Shown: positions 40,210-48,082, counted from the first letter of the stretch. The stretch: 64,000 nucleotides of DNA from Variovorax paradoxus (GCF_018614915.1 NZ_JAGGNU010000066.1:62001-126000); one strand, 5' to 3'. The notes: generated by a model not told the origin, from the letters alone. Numbers and translations are program-made.

Positions 40210-42375
40210 ATGACAGCCTTCTATCTCGATCTCGAAAGCGGCAACGACGCCAACGATGGCACCACCTTCGCCAACCGCTGGAAGACGCTTACGTCCGGCG
40301 CCACGGCGGCGCGCATCGCGCCCGGCGACACCATTCGCGTCATGGCGTCGCCCGACGAAACGCTGGTCGGCGATGCCACGTGGACGCTCAACAGCAAGAC
40401 GGTCACGCTGGCCGGCGCGGTGACCGCGAATATCTCGACCTGCGAGAGCGGCTGGACGGGATCGGTCAACGTCACGGCATCGCTCGACTCGGCGAAGTAC
40501 AAGGAAGGCAGCAACTCGGTCAAGCTGGTCATTGCTGCGGGCTTCACCACCGGATTGGTGGCGTATTTCGCGACGGGCACGCTCGACCTGTCCGGCTACC
40601 AGCAGGTCAGCTTCCTCATCAACAACACGGTCGCCATCGCGGCGAGCACGCTTTCCCTTCGGCTGTGCAGCGACACCGCTGGGGTGACGACGGTTCACAC
40701 CATCGCCATCCCGGCGATCCCGCATGCGAATTCGCAGCCCTGGACGCCGGTGGTGGTCGACCTCGGCAGCAACATGAATTCGGCCATCCAGTCGGTGGCG
40801 CTGTACGCGGACCTCGACCCCGGCACGCAGACGATCCAGCTCGACAACATCATTGCCTGCAAGGCGTCGTCCAGCGCCGATGCGCTGACCCACGCGAGCC
40901 TGATCGGCAAGGTCTGGAACCGGGTGTGGGTGGCCTCGACCACGTATGCGGCCAATACCATCCGCAAGCCCACGCAAGCCAACCGAAACGGCTTTCGCTA
41001 CAAGGTGACTGCCGGAGGCGGCGGTGCATCGGGATCGAGCGAGCCGACCTGGCCGCTGGAGATCGGCTTGACGGTCGCGGACGGGGCCCTCACGTGGACC
41101 TGCGAAGACCTCGAAGACACGTGGTACGCCCTCAAGTCGATCAATGGCACGACGCTGAGCCTCGACAACGACACGATCACCATCGGCAGCGGCGGGCGGG
41201 GCTATGCCGGCCCGACGGAGACGGTGGCCACGTACAAGCGCGAATGCCTCAAGCAGACGATCGTCTCGACCGCGACCACCAGCACCGTGAACGTGGTGCA
41301 GGACAGCGGCACCGACGGCTCGCCGATCACGTACTCCGGCGGCTGGGACCGCACGAACATGAGCACCCTGACGGGCGAGACCTGGCTGACCGGGCAGAAC
41401 GGCTACGGTTGCGCGGTCAGCCTGGCGAGCAAGAACTTCGTCAGCATCAAGAACATCAATGCGGTCAAAATGACCAGCGGTCTGATTTCAAGCGGTTCGA
41501 CCATCTATGTCGATCACTGTCATTTCAACAATTGCAGCACAGGTGTTGATCTCACTGCCAGCGGGGGATTCGCATATCTAACAGGCGTGATCTGCAATCA
41601 GATCTCGAATTCCAACGGAGCAATTAACGCCCGCACCGGCAATGTGATACGCGGTTTCTGCGTGACGACGAACAGCTGTACGAGCATTGGCTTCACGAGT
41701 GGCTATGGCGCTTGCGTCATCAACAACATGCGGGTGAAGAACAACGCGAGCAACAGCATTTCCGCTGGCGGCGCCCTCTATACCGCAGGCAGGCCCGTCT
41801 TCAGGAACCTGATCGAGTCCAGCAATGGCGGCACGGCGACGTCATTCGGCAGCATGTCCTTCGACAACCTGCTGACGGATAACCCTACGGCTTTCGCGAC
41901 CCAGGCTTCGGCAGGTCTCGAAAGCTACATCTACTCGACGAACCACAACCAGACCGCGAACAATCATGTCATCGTCGCCGACGCTGGAGTCATCGTCAGC
42001 GCCACGGATCAGCGCCACACGGCGAGCGGCATCAGCTGGAAGTTTCAGCCGACCGCCACGACGAGGAACAGCGCCTACCCGATGCGAATGCCGGTTGCCA
42101 AGATCGCATGTGCCGCCAACGTCGCGGTCACGGTAAAGATCTGGACTCGGCGCGACTCGACCAACATCAAGGGGCAGTTGTCTGTGGCCGGCGGCCAGCT
42201 TGCAGGCGTGCTGGAAACGACTGTGGCATGCACGCCGAGCATCAACACGTGGACCGAATCAAGCGCCCTCACGTTCACGCCGACTGTGGCCGGTGTCGTG
42301 GAAATCGCGTTCGATGTTTGGGACGGCGTGGGCACTACCGCCGCTTTTTGGATCGACGACGTTTCCATCGCCTGA
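40210..42375 (+). CDS. tailspike-like protein with beta-helix
   Basis: A 721-residue protein beginning TAFYLDLESGNDANDGTTFA, the typical start of pectate-lyase-type beta-helix proteins of phages. Residues about 400-580 have beta-helix style repeats rich in N, S and G (VSIKNINAVKMTSG, VDHCHFNNCSTGVDLTA). The last ~110 residues form a carbohydrate-binding-like domain (VTVKIWTRRDSTNIKGQLSV, GVVEIAFDVWDGVGTTAAFW). A role in binding or degrading surface polysaccharide is inferred. GC falls to about half in part of the beta-helix. Confidence 0.75.
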   Translation: MTAFYLDLESGNDANDGTTFANRWKTLTSGATAARIAPGDTIRVMASPDETLVGDATWTLNSKTVTLAGAVTANISTCESGWTGSVNVTASLDSAKYKEGSNSVKLVIAAGFTTGLVAYFATGTLDLSGYQQVSFLINNTVAIAASTLSLRLCSDTAGVTTVHTIAIPAIPHANSQPWTPVVVDLGSNMNSAIQSVALYADLDPGTQTIQLDNIIACKASSSADALTHASLIGKVWNRVWVASTTYAANTIRKPTQANRNGFRYKVTAGGGGASGSSEPTWPLEIGLTVADGALTWTCEDLEDTWYALKSINGTTLSLDNDTITIGSGGRGYAGPTETVATYKRECLKQTIVSTATTSTVNVVQDSGTDGSPITYSGGWDRTNMSTLTGETWLTGQNGYGCAVSLASKNFVSIKNINAVKMTSGLISSGSTIYVDHCHFNNCSTGVDLTASGGFAYLTGVICNQISNSNGAINARTGNVIRGFCVTTNSCTSIGFTSGYGACVINNMRVKNNASNSISAGGALYTAGRPVFRNLIESSNGGTATSFGSMSFDNLLTDNPTAFATQASAGLESYIYSTNHNQTANNHVIVADAGVIVSATDQRHTASGISWKFQPTATTRNSAYPMRMPVAKIACAANVAVTVKIWTRRDSTNIKGQLSVAGGQLAGVLETTVACTPSINTWTESSALTFTPTVAGVVEIAFDVWDGVGTTAAFWIDDVSIA

Positions 42376-42393
42376 TCAATTCAAACCCCTCCA

Positions 42394-42421
42394 AAGCCTC
42401 GCACCTGCGGGGCTTTTTCTT
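42394..42421 (+). terminator. intrinsic terminator
   Basis: AAGCCTCGC / GCGGGGCTT (one T-G pair) with a 4-base loop and a T run, between tailspike and lysis genes. Confidence 0.82.
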
Positions 42422-42448
42422 TTCCCCCTCACGAAAGTCGAGTCACCA

Positions 42449-42721
42449 ATGAGCCAAGACACAGAGCCCGTGCCCACGAGTGGCCTCGGCGAACTTCGCG
42501 ACCGCGTCGGCAAGCTGGAGCAGGGGCTCGCCGAGAACACCGCAACCACCAAGCGCATCGAGTCGGACACCAGCGAACTGGTGGAGATGTTCCGCTCCTG
42601 GAAGGGCGCCATGAAGGTGCTCGAAACCATCGGCAAGGCGGCCAAGCCGCTGGCCGCGATCGTCGCCCTGGCGGCTGCCATGGGGGGCTGGTGGGCCTCG
42701 TGGAAAGGCTGGTTCAAGTAA
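42449..42721 (+). CDS. small membrane protein, holin/hemolysin XhlA-like candidate
   Basis: A 90-residue protein. Residues 13-60 form a charged amphipathic helix (LGELRDRVGKLEQGLAENTA); residues about 66-84 are hydrophobic (KPLAAIVALAAAMGGWWAS) and the end is aromatic and basic (WKGWFK). A coiled coil followed by one C-terminal membrane helix is the XhlA plan. It lies one base-overlap upstream of the endolysin, which supports a lysis role. Confidence 0.65.
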   Translation: MSQDTEPVPTSGLGELRDRVGKLEQGLAENTATTKRIESDTSELVEMFRSWKGAMKVLETIGKAAKPLAAIVALAAAMGGWWASWKGWFK

Positions 42722-43257
42722 TGGATGCAATGACCCTGGCGCGCTGCTCCGGCGCGCGCATCGACCGCGCCCAGCGTTTCGCGGAGCCGATCACCGCGGC
42801 AATGGCCGAATTCGGTATCGACACGCCTGCGCGGCAAGCCGCCTTCCTTGCGCAGATCGGCCACGAGAGCGGTTTCCTCAAGTACACCGTCGAGCTCTGG
42901 GGGCCCACCGAGGCACAGAAGCGCTACGAGGGCCGCAAAGATCTCGGGAACCTCCAGATTGGCGACGGCTACCGATTCCGCGGCCGCGGCCTGTTGCAGA
43001 CCACGGGGCGAGCGAACTACAAAGCCACGGGCGACGAGCTCGGCGTCGACCTCGAGGCGCATCCCGAGTTGCTGGGCGAGCCTGTGCTGGCATCCCGCAG
43101 CGCCGGCCACTACTGGCAGTCGCACGGGCTGAACCGGTTTGCCGACTCGGGCGACTTCGTGACGCTCACCAAACGGATCAACGGCGGCACGAACGGCCTG
43201 GCCGAGCGGCAGATCCTGTGGGCGGCCAGCAAAGCCGCACTCGGGGTGACGTCATGA
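42721..43257 (+). CDS. endolysin, glycoside hydrolase family 19
   Basis: A 178-residue GH19 chitinase-type endolysin. Catalytic Glu lies in AQIGHESGFLKYT and a second Glu in KRYEGRKDLGNLQIGDG; YRFRGRGLLQTTGRANYKA and ADSGDFVTLTKRINGG are further family blocks. No signal peptide, so release needs a holin. ATG 42721 overlaps the previous TAA; an ATG at 42730 is an alternative. Cleaves the glycan strands of host peptidoglycan. Confidence 0.92.
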   Translation: MDAMTLARCSGARIDRAQRFAEPITAAMAEFGIDTPARQAAFLAQIGHESGFLKYTVELWGPTEAQKRYEGRKDLGNLQIGDGYRFRGRGLLQTTGRANYKATGDELGVDLEAHPELLGEPVLASRSAGHYWQSHGLNRFADSGDFVTLTKRINGGTNGLAERQILWAASKAALGVTS

Positions 43258-43493
43258 GCCCCATCTTCGTCGTGATGTGTTGCAACCCATGGGCTTGGTT
43301 GTTCATCGCCATGGCCCTCGCCGGCTGCTCTGCGCCTGACAACGCCGAACTGCTCAAGCTGCGCGCGGCCAAGCAGGATGCCGAGTGGCTCCTGCTGGAT
43401 GCAAAGGACCGCATCGATGCGCTGCAGGGGCAGTACTCCGACCTGGTGCACGAGTTCTCCGACTATCAGACGACATGCAAAGGGGCGAGGTGA
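43254..43493 (+). CDS. lipoprotein, candidate spanin
   Basis: A 79-residue protein (ATGA overlap with the endolysin). The N-terminus is hydrophobic with a lipobox: FIAMALAGCSAPDN, giving a lipid-modified Cys. The rest is a predicted coiled coil (LLKLRAAKQDAEWLLLDAKD). Position right after the endolysin, lipoprotein signal and coiled coil suit a spanin component (Rz/Rz1 function). No separate inner-membrane partner was found, so the role is tentative. Confidence 0.6.
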   Translation: MSPIFVVMCCNPWAWLFIAMALAGCSAPDNAELLKLRAAKQDAEWLLLDAKDRIDALQGQYSDLVHEFSDYQTTCKGAR

Positions 43494-43495
43494 CC

Positions 43496-43789
43496 ATGGC
43501 GAAACTAGAGCATCCATCGAAAACGGACCCGCACTATGCATGGTTCCATTGCCCAGGCTGCGACGGAAAGCACGCGGTCGGCACTGGGCCGGGCGGGTGG
43601 GGGTGGAACGGCTCGCACGACGCGCCGACGCTCACGCCTTCGGTAAAGGTGACGGGCGGCGGCGATCCCCACTACTGCTGCCACTCCTTCGTGCGCGAGG
43701 GCCGCATCGAGTTCCTCGGCGACTGCACGCATGCGCTGGCCGGGCAGACGGTTGATCTGCCAGACCTTCAGCCGGAGCCGCCGTGCTGA
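43496..43789 (+). CDS. DUF6527 family protein
   Basis: A 97-residue protein with a treble of cysteines: WFHCPGCDGKHAVGT, then PTLTPSVKVTGGG, a CCHSFVREGRIEFLGDC segment and THALAGQTVDLPD. This is the DUF6527 pattern, common in phage genomes near lysis genes and sometimes mislabelled. The Cys/His set suggests a zinc-binding fold. Function unknown. The next gene overlaps its end by 7 bases. Confidence 0.75.
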   Translation: MAKLEHPSKTDPHYAWFHCPGCDGKHAVGTGPGGWGWNGSHDAPTLTPSVKVTGGGDPHYCCHSFVREGRIEFLGDCTHALAGQTVDLPDLQPEPPC

Positions 43790-44106
43790 TCGCGCTGGAT
43801 TTCGACGGCACCTACACGGCCGACCCCGATCTCTGGACCGGCTTTATCGCAGCTGCCCGGGCTCGCGGTCACCAGGTGTGGCTCGTAACCATGCGCGACG
43901 AGTTCGAGGCCGCGGACGTGAACCGCCAGCTGCTCGGCAAGGTCGACCGCATCGTGTTCACCGGTCGCCGCGCGAAGTTGCCTTTCCTCGAGGCGCGCGG
44001 CATCAGGCCGCAGATCTGGATCGACGACATGCCGCGATGGATCCTCAACGACGCGGCGCCAGCCGGCCTGCGCGCCGGCGGCGAACTGAAATGGGAAGCA
44101 GCATGA
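43783..44106 (+). CDS. HAD-like hydrolase
   Basis: A 107-residue protein starting at GTG 43783. Motif I is ALDFDGTYTADPD (nucleophile Asp), motif II the Thr in VWLVTMRDEFE, a Lys in GRRAKLPFLEARG, and motif IV WIDDMPRW. All core HAD residues are present in a compact form without a cap, as in several phage phosphatases. Substrate unknown; possible nucleotide or nucleic-acid 3'/5' phosphate. Confidence 0.78.
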   Translation: MLIALDFDGTYTADPDLWTGFIAAARARGHQVWLVTMRDEFEAADVNRQLLGKVDRIVFTGRRAKLPFLEARGIRPQIWIDDMPRWILNDAAPAGLRAGGELKWEAA

Positions 44107-44708
44107 GCGACTTCGACTGGAAAAAGCTGATCGGCGGCATCGCCCCGGTACTCGGCAGCGCGCTGGGCGGGCCGCTGGCCGGCGCCGCGATCGGCCAACT
44201 CGCCGCGGTGCTGCTGGGCAACCCTGACGCGCCAGAGGCCGACGTGGCGGCGGCGCTCGCCTCGGGCCGCCTGAGTGGTGAGCAGGTGGTGGCGATCAAG
44301 AAGGCCGAGAGCGACTTCGCCGTGCGCATGCGAGAGCTCGACATCGACGTCCTGAAGATCAACCAGGCGGCCGACGCCGCGCTGATCGCGGACACCTCCG
44401 ACGCCCGGCACACCTTCGGCAAGGACGAGAACGTCTTCGTGCTCGGCTGCATCATCCTGGGCGCCTTCGGAGTCCTCATGGGGCTGGTGCTCACGGGGCT
44501 CTTCTACCTGATGACAGGCAAGGTCGTCGTCGATCCTGGCGTCATGACCGCGTGCGGCACGCTGATCGGCACCATCGTCGGCTACGTGGCGGCCAACGCG
44601 CAACAGGTCGTCTCGTTCTTCTACGGCTCGAGCAAGGGCAGCAAGGACAACGGCGACCGCATCGGCGCAGCGCTCACCGAATCGATCAAGCAAGCCGGCT
44701 CGAAGTAG
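44103..44708 (+). CDS. holin of 3TM-type
   Basis: A 201-residue membrane protein. Residues 10-40 are a Gly/Ala hydrophobic stretch (VLGSALGGPLAGAAIGQLAA); a helical linker follows (DFAVRMRELDIDVLKINQAA), then hydrophobic segments VFVLGCIILGAFGVLMGLVL and MTACGTLIGTIVGYVAANAQ, and a conserved C-terminus QQVVSFFYGSSKGSKD. The last block is the signature of the 3TM holin family. It would make the membrane lesions that release the endolysin. Located three genes after the endolysin. Confidence 0.78.
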   Translation: MSDFDWKKLIGGIAPVLGSALGGPLAGAAIGQLAAVLLGNPDAPEADVAAALASGRLSGEQVVAIKKAESDFAVRMRELDIDVLKINQAADAALIADTSDARHTFGKDENVFVLGCIILGAFGVLMGLVLTGLFYLMTGKVVVDPGVMTACGTLIGTIVGYVAANAQQVVSFFYGSSKGSKDNGDRIGAALTESIKQAGSK

Positions 44709-44916
44709 TTTGAACGGCGCCGCGCAGTTCCAAAGCAACCCCCACGGTTGCCTGCGCTGACGCGCCTGCGCGAGCGCCGCCCAGAACGCATTTTCTCACT
44801 CCCTCACACATTTCGTTGCGTTCCGTGACGTTTCACGGCGGCCGCCCCACGGCTGGATTTCCCCCTAGGCCCGCCTTCGTGCGGGCTTTTCTTTGTCCTC
44901 TTTCCAAAGGGTCAAC
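44709..44916 (+). promoter_or_regulatory. intergenic region before the lipoprotein gene
   Basis: 208 bp without a gene. It holds a perfect 6-bp inverted repeat CCGTGA-CGTT-TCACGG (44823-44838), possibly an operator, and the terminator at 44869-44893. No clear sigma70 hexamers are seen. If the lipoprotein is expressed in the lysogen, a promoter must lie here or just after the terminator. Confidence 0.35.
44869..44893 (+). terminator. intrinsic terminator ending the late operon
   Basis: GCCCGC / GCGGGC with a 6-base loop and TTTTCTTT. It separates the lysis genes from the lipoprotein gene, whose ATG is 24 bases after it. Confidence 0.8.
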
Positions 44917-47328
44917 ATGAAAGCAAGCACTTCGGCGGCCTCGGTGGTCGCTCTTCTTCTGGCCGCTGGTTGCGGCGGTGGTGGGGGAGGGGCACCGATG
45001 CCCGCGCCGGCGCCCGCGGCGATCGATGTCGCGCCGGGACCCGCGCCCGCACCTGCAGCTGCTGACGAGCTCGACAAGCTCGACGCCTCCTGGATCAAGG
45101 TGGCCTCGGAGGGCGGGACGTTCACCCTGGCGGCGCCGACGGTGGTGAAGTACGGGGCCAACAACCGATGGGCCACCAAGACCATCTCGGGCACGGTCCA
45201 GTGCACCAACGCGACCTTCGGCGATCCGATCTTCGGCACGAAGAAGGCCTGCTATACCCAGGTCGGCGCCGCGCCTGCGCCCGCCCCGGCCCCGGCCCCG
45301 GCCCCAGCTCCCGCCCCGGCCCCAGCTCCCGCCCCGGCCCCAGCTCCCGCCCCGGCCCCAGCTCCCGCCCCTGCGCCAAGCCCTGCGCCGGCCCCGGCGC
45401 CCGCTCCCGCTCCCGCCCCAGCGCCTGCACCGGCTCCCGCGCCTGCGCCTGCGCCTTCTCCCGTAGGCGGCGACATCGTCGACAGCGCCGGCGCGGTGGT
45501 GCCCAGCGCCTACGCGGCGATGGCCTATAAATTCAACTCCGATGTGGGCGTGGCCTACAAGTACGGGGCGCCCGCCAGCAAGAGCGGTGTGCAGACGCTG
45601 CCCGAGCGCGCGGACGTGGGGGTGATGAGCGATATCCGCTCGGTCTACCAGCTCGGGCGCGAGGATGCGACCAACAACATGTACGTGTCGATCCACGCCG
45701 CCACCATCGGCGTTCCTCTCTTCAGCCAGAGCGTCACCGACTCAGTGGTGTGGCTCCAGAACTCGGCCACCGACCGGCGCACGTTCCAGCAGCGCCCGCA
45801 GGTGCTGTGGCAGCAAGGCCGGTTGCTGCCGACCTCCATCGACGACTACCTCGCGCAGGGTGTGTTGGCCAAGAACGATCCCGCCGACTTGCCGGTGGCC
45901 GAGCACCGGGGCGAGAACGCGGCCGATTCCCCGGCCACGCGGCTTTCGCTGGTCGCCACGCAGGGCAGCCCAACCAAGCCGGCCAAGCTGTACACGGTGG
46001 GCACGCTCACCGCGCAGAATCGGGCCTCGACCTCGTTCAAGCTCGGCTTCGTGCCGACCGCCGTCTCTGTCACCGGGGGTGGCGAGTTCGCGCTGGTGTC
46101 AGGATGGGACGTGCCGAACACCAAGGGCCAGGTGGCCATCGTCTCCCTCGGCTCGGCCCCGCAGGGCTGGAGGCCAGGTGACGCGCGCTACGACTGGTGG
46201 CATGGCTGGATGGACATGATGCACCCGGGCTTCGTCGACCAAGGCAACTACGTGTTCATGAAGGTCATCGGCTACGTCGATCTGCCTTCGGACATGAAGG
46301 CGCCCACGTGCATAGCCACAACCACCGGCATCCACCCCTACACGACGCTGCTGAAGTACGACTCCGCCGGCTTCATCAACAGCTTCATCATGCTGGACTC
46401 GCCGATGGCGAACAACCGATCGAAGATGCTGCCGGCCGGCGAGGACTACGAGCGCTACGCCAAGGGCGGCGTCGCGGTCGTGGTCTCCAAGAGCGAGAAG
46501 CGCGCGGCGTTCATCGACCTGGGCCCGTTGTTCAAGTACACCAACGACATGTACCTGGGCAGCGCGGCGAGCAACCTCGAGACGCAGAACGTCGGACAGG
46601 CCGCGTTGCAGTGGCCATATGCACTGACCGCTGTATCGTCGCCGGTGGTGGTGAAGACCATCACGCTGACCGGGCGCCCGACGGCTGTGTGGACCACTGC
46701 CACCCGCAGCTACTGGAGCAAGGACGAGCAGACCCGGATCTCCGCTTACCCGTTCTGGAAACCCGATCCTCAGTACGCGCGCGCCGCCATCGCGGTCGAA
46801 GGCGGGGAGCTGCAGCTGTTCTCGCTCGGCCGCTACGCCGCTGGCGCCAAGCCGACGACCCCGGCGCCGACGGACATCCAGCAGGTGGGCACGGTCACGG
46901 GCGTGGGGGACAACATCACGCACCTGGCGGCCGCCAAGGGGTTCACCGGTGTGGACGATCCCATCAACGACCTGGTCCTCTTCACCGACCGGGCCAATCG
47001 CCGATGGGGCTGGGTCAAGCTCGTGACAACCAGCGATACCGCATCCACGGGCAGCGTGATTCGCACGATGGAGGACTCGCGGGTCGACCCGATCATGGTC
47101 ACCAATGCGGATGACTACTCCACGCAGGGCCGGGTCTTGTCGGTGGCCGACTACTCGGGGGCTGGCATCGCCAACTACCGCTTCGGCGACGTGATCTACC
47201 CGGATGCTGGCAGCGGCTTCTGCACCCAGGCTGGCGCGTGTCCGACGCTCACTACGCAGGGAGAGTTCGCCGGCAAGCTGGCACTTCCGTTCAAGCCATT
47301 TTCGGTGCACTCGTCGAACGTGCCCTGA
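44917..47328 (+). CDS. prophage-encoded outer-membrane lipoprotein sharing the tail-tip domain
   Basis: An 803-residue lipoprotein. Signal peptide residues 1-18 (MKASTSAASVVALLLAAG) with lipobox LAAGC; Cys19 is followed by Gly, not Asp, so outer-membrane sorting is expected. Residues about 50-110 hold a module also seen in tail fiber-type proteins (SEGGTFTLAAPTVVKYG, NATFGDPIFGTKKAC). Residues about 118-184 are an Ala-Pro linker. Residues 186-803 match the C-terminal domain of the phage tail-tip protein at 35327 over full length (GENAADSP, YDWWHGWMD, KGGVAVV, ending SVHSSNVP). Start chosen at ATG 44917 after AAAGG. Probably a lysogenic conversion gene; receptor masking is a hypothesis. Confidence 0.8.
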   Translation: MKASTSAASVVALLLAAGCGGGGGGAPMPAPAPAAIDVAPGPAPAPAAADELDKLDASWIKVASEGGTFTLAAPTVVKYGANNRWATKTISGTVQCTNATFGDPIFGTKKACYTQVGAAPAPAPAPAPAPAPAPAPAPAPAPAPAPAPAPAPAPSPAPAPAPAPAPAPAPAPAPAPAPAPSPVGGDIVDSAGAVVPSAYAAMAYKFNSDVGVAYKYGAPASKSGVQTLPERADVGVMSDIRSVYQLGREDATNNMYVSIHAATIGVPLFSQSVTDSVVWLQNSATDRRTFQQRPQVLWQQGRLLPTSIDDYLAQGVLAKNDPADLPVAEHRGENAADSPATRLSLVATQGSPTKPAKLYTVGTLTAQNRASTSFKLGFVPTAVSVTGGGEFALVSGWDVPNTKGQVAIVSLGSAPQGWRPGDARYDWWHGWMDMMHPGFVDQGNYVFMKVIGYVDLPSDMKAPTCIATTTGIHPYTTLLKYDSAGFINSFIMLDSPMANNRSKMLPAGEDYERYAKGGVAVVVSKSEKRAAFIDLGPLFKYTNDMYLGSAASNLETQNVGQAALQWPYALTAVSSPVVVKTITLTGRPTAVWTTATRSYWSKDEQTRISAYPFWKPDPQYARAAIAVEGGELQLFSLGRYAAGAKPTTPAPTDIQQVGTVTGVGDNITHLAAAKGFTGVDDPINDLVLFTDRANRRWGWVKLVTTSDTASTGSVIRTMEDSRVDPIMVTNADDYSTQGRVLSVADYSGAGIANYRFGDVIYPDAGSGFCTQAGACPTLTTQGEFAGKLALPFKPFSVHSSNVP
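45301..45372 (+). repeat. 18-bp tandem repeat in the Ala-Pro linker
   Basis: Four in-frame copies of an 18-bp unit beginning GCCCCAGCTCCC (45301, 45319, 45337, 45355), the last with one base change. Each adds Ala-Pro x3. Flanking sequence continues the Ala-Pro coding in degenerate form. Confidence 0.9.
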
Positions 47329-47352
47329 GCCCTGTTCCTGCTGTCACCCATC

Positions 47353-47381
47353 GCCCCCAGCTACGGCTGGGGGCCTTTTTT
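47353..47381 (+). terminator. intrinsic terminator after the lipoprotein gene
   Basis: GCCCCCAG / CTGGGGGC with a 6-base loop, then CTTTTTT. Likely end of the prophage plus-strand genes. Confidence 0.85.
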
Positions 47382-47425
47382 CATTGCCCACCGGATCTGC
47401 GTCTTCGTCTTCCATGGTCGGCATC

Positions 47426-47746
47426 CTAGCCGGCCCGGCCGCCATCATCCATCGGTCCCGGCACGCACCACCAGCGCTGGTGAACCTTCTCTTTCGCCCC
47501 GGCCGCCTCGTGCCCTGCAATCAGGAACCCTTCCTTGACCAGCTTGAGCGTCGGATACCAGAGCTCGGGGATCAGCGATTCGACCTCGGCCTTCGGGGTG
47601 GGGTAGAGCCTGGCCACGAGCTCGTGCTGGGGCGACAGCTTGCCGCGGTGCGTGACGAGCAGCCAGCCGAACACTCCACCGGCGCGCGCTATCTCTGGCG
47701 GCAGCCGCTCGGCATGCCGGTACAGGCGATAGACGGTGCAGAACAC
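47426..47746 (-). CDS. conserved hypothetical protein, minus strand
   Basis: A 106-residue protein, the first minus-strand gene at the right of the phage block. MFCTVYRLYRHAERLPPEIA, then FGWLLVTHRGKLSPQHELVA and KVHQRWWCVPGPMDD. Amphipathic, no signal peptide. Codon usage is good in this frame and the WW-containing C-terminus looks like a folded beta protein. Family not recognised; could be a moron or the first host gene. Confidence 0.6.
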   Translation of the reverse strand: MFCTVYRLYRHAERLPPEIARAGGVFGWLLVTHRGKLSPQHELVARLYPTPKAEVESLIPELWYPTLKLVKEGFLIAGHEAAGAKEKVHQRWWCVPGPMDDGGRAG

Positions 47747-47842
47747 TGGATAAGCATACAGCTTTCCGCCGACAACACGCTCAATCCGTGTGTTTTTTGC
47801 CGCAGTGCAGCAGGGGCTAAGCGTTTGGCCTACTGACGAGAC

Positions 47843-47888
47843 CGTCGATTACGGCAAAATCGACGTTGCCTACCGATGGGACCATCGG
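47843..47888 (+). promoter_or_regulatory. paired palindromic operators before the toxin-antitoxin genes
   Basis: Two perfect 7-bp inverted repeats: CGTCGAT...ATCGACG (47843-47865, 9-bp gap) and CCGATGG-GA-CCATCGG (47873-47888). They end 20 bases before the antitoxin ATG, where an autoregulatory TA operator is expected. Exact -35/-10 elements are not clear. Confidence 0.6.
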
Positions 47889-47908
47889 CACTAAACAAAG
47901 GAGAACGC

Positions 47909-48082
47909 ATGCTGTCGCTGGAGCAAGTTAAGGCTCGTGCTAGCACCCAGCAGCGCGTCATGATCCGCCCCAAGGTTGACGTGAAGGTCACGAATCAGGC
48001 GGAGCGGCAACAAGTCGTTCAGGTGGCGCGCAAGGTGATCGCAGAGCACCGCGAAGTGCTGACTGCACTGAAGGATCGCTGA
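47909..48082 (+). CDS. antitoxin (Phd-like partner of Doc)
   Basis: A 57-residue protein preceded by AAGGAG at 5 bases. MLSLEQVKARASTQQRVMIR then a charged helix (QQVVQVARKVIAEHREVLTA). It is directly upstream of a Doc-type toxin (the toxin TTG starts at the base after its TGA), so it is the antitoxin by position. The sequence is shorter than typical Phd and the N-terminal DNA-binding fold is not obvious, so DNA binding is uncertain; the C-terminal helix would neutralise the toxin. Confidence 0.72.
   Translation: MLSLEQVKARASTQQRVMIRPKVDVKVTNQAERQQVVQVARKVIAEHREVLTALKDR

Larger units (their letters stand above)
1..47381 (+). mobile_element. siphovirus prophage (left end outside window)
   Basis: A continuous plus-strand block ordered as in lambdoid siphophages: CII-like regulator, replication, small early genes, Q antiterminator, late promoter, terminase, portal, capsid, connectors, tail, tail tip, fibers, lysis, cargo lipoprotein, terminator. 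The integrase, repressor and attL are not in view. The right boundary is an inference: the last phage-type gene ends at 47328 with a terminator at 47353-47381, but the accessory genes up to about 50.8 kb could also belong to the element. No flanking direct repeat could be identified because only one end is present. Confidence 0.9.

Noticed and set aside
32874..42375. A diversity-generating retroelement (template/variable repeat with reverse transcriptase) in the tail genes.
   Set aside because: No reverse transcriptase gene and no second copy of any fiber 3' end at DNA level; the shared domain with the lipoprotein is divergent along its whole length, not adenine-specific.
45252..45476. Minus-strand Gly-Ala repeat ORF.
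   Set aside because: It is the complement of the Ala-Pro coding repeat of the lipoprotein gene.
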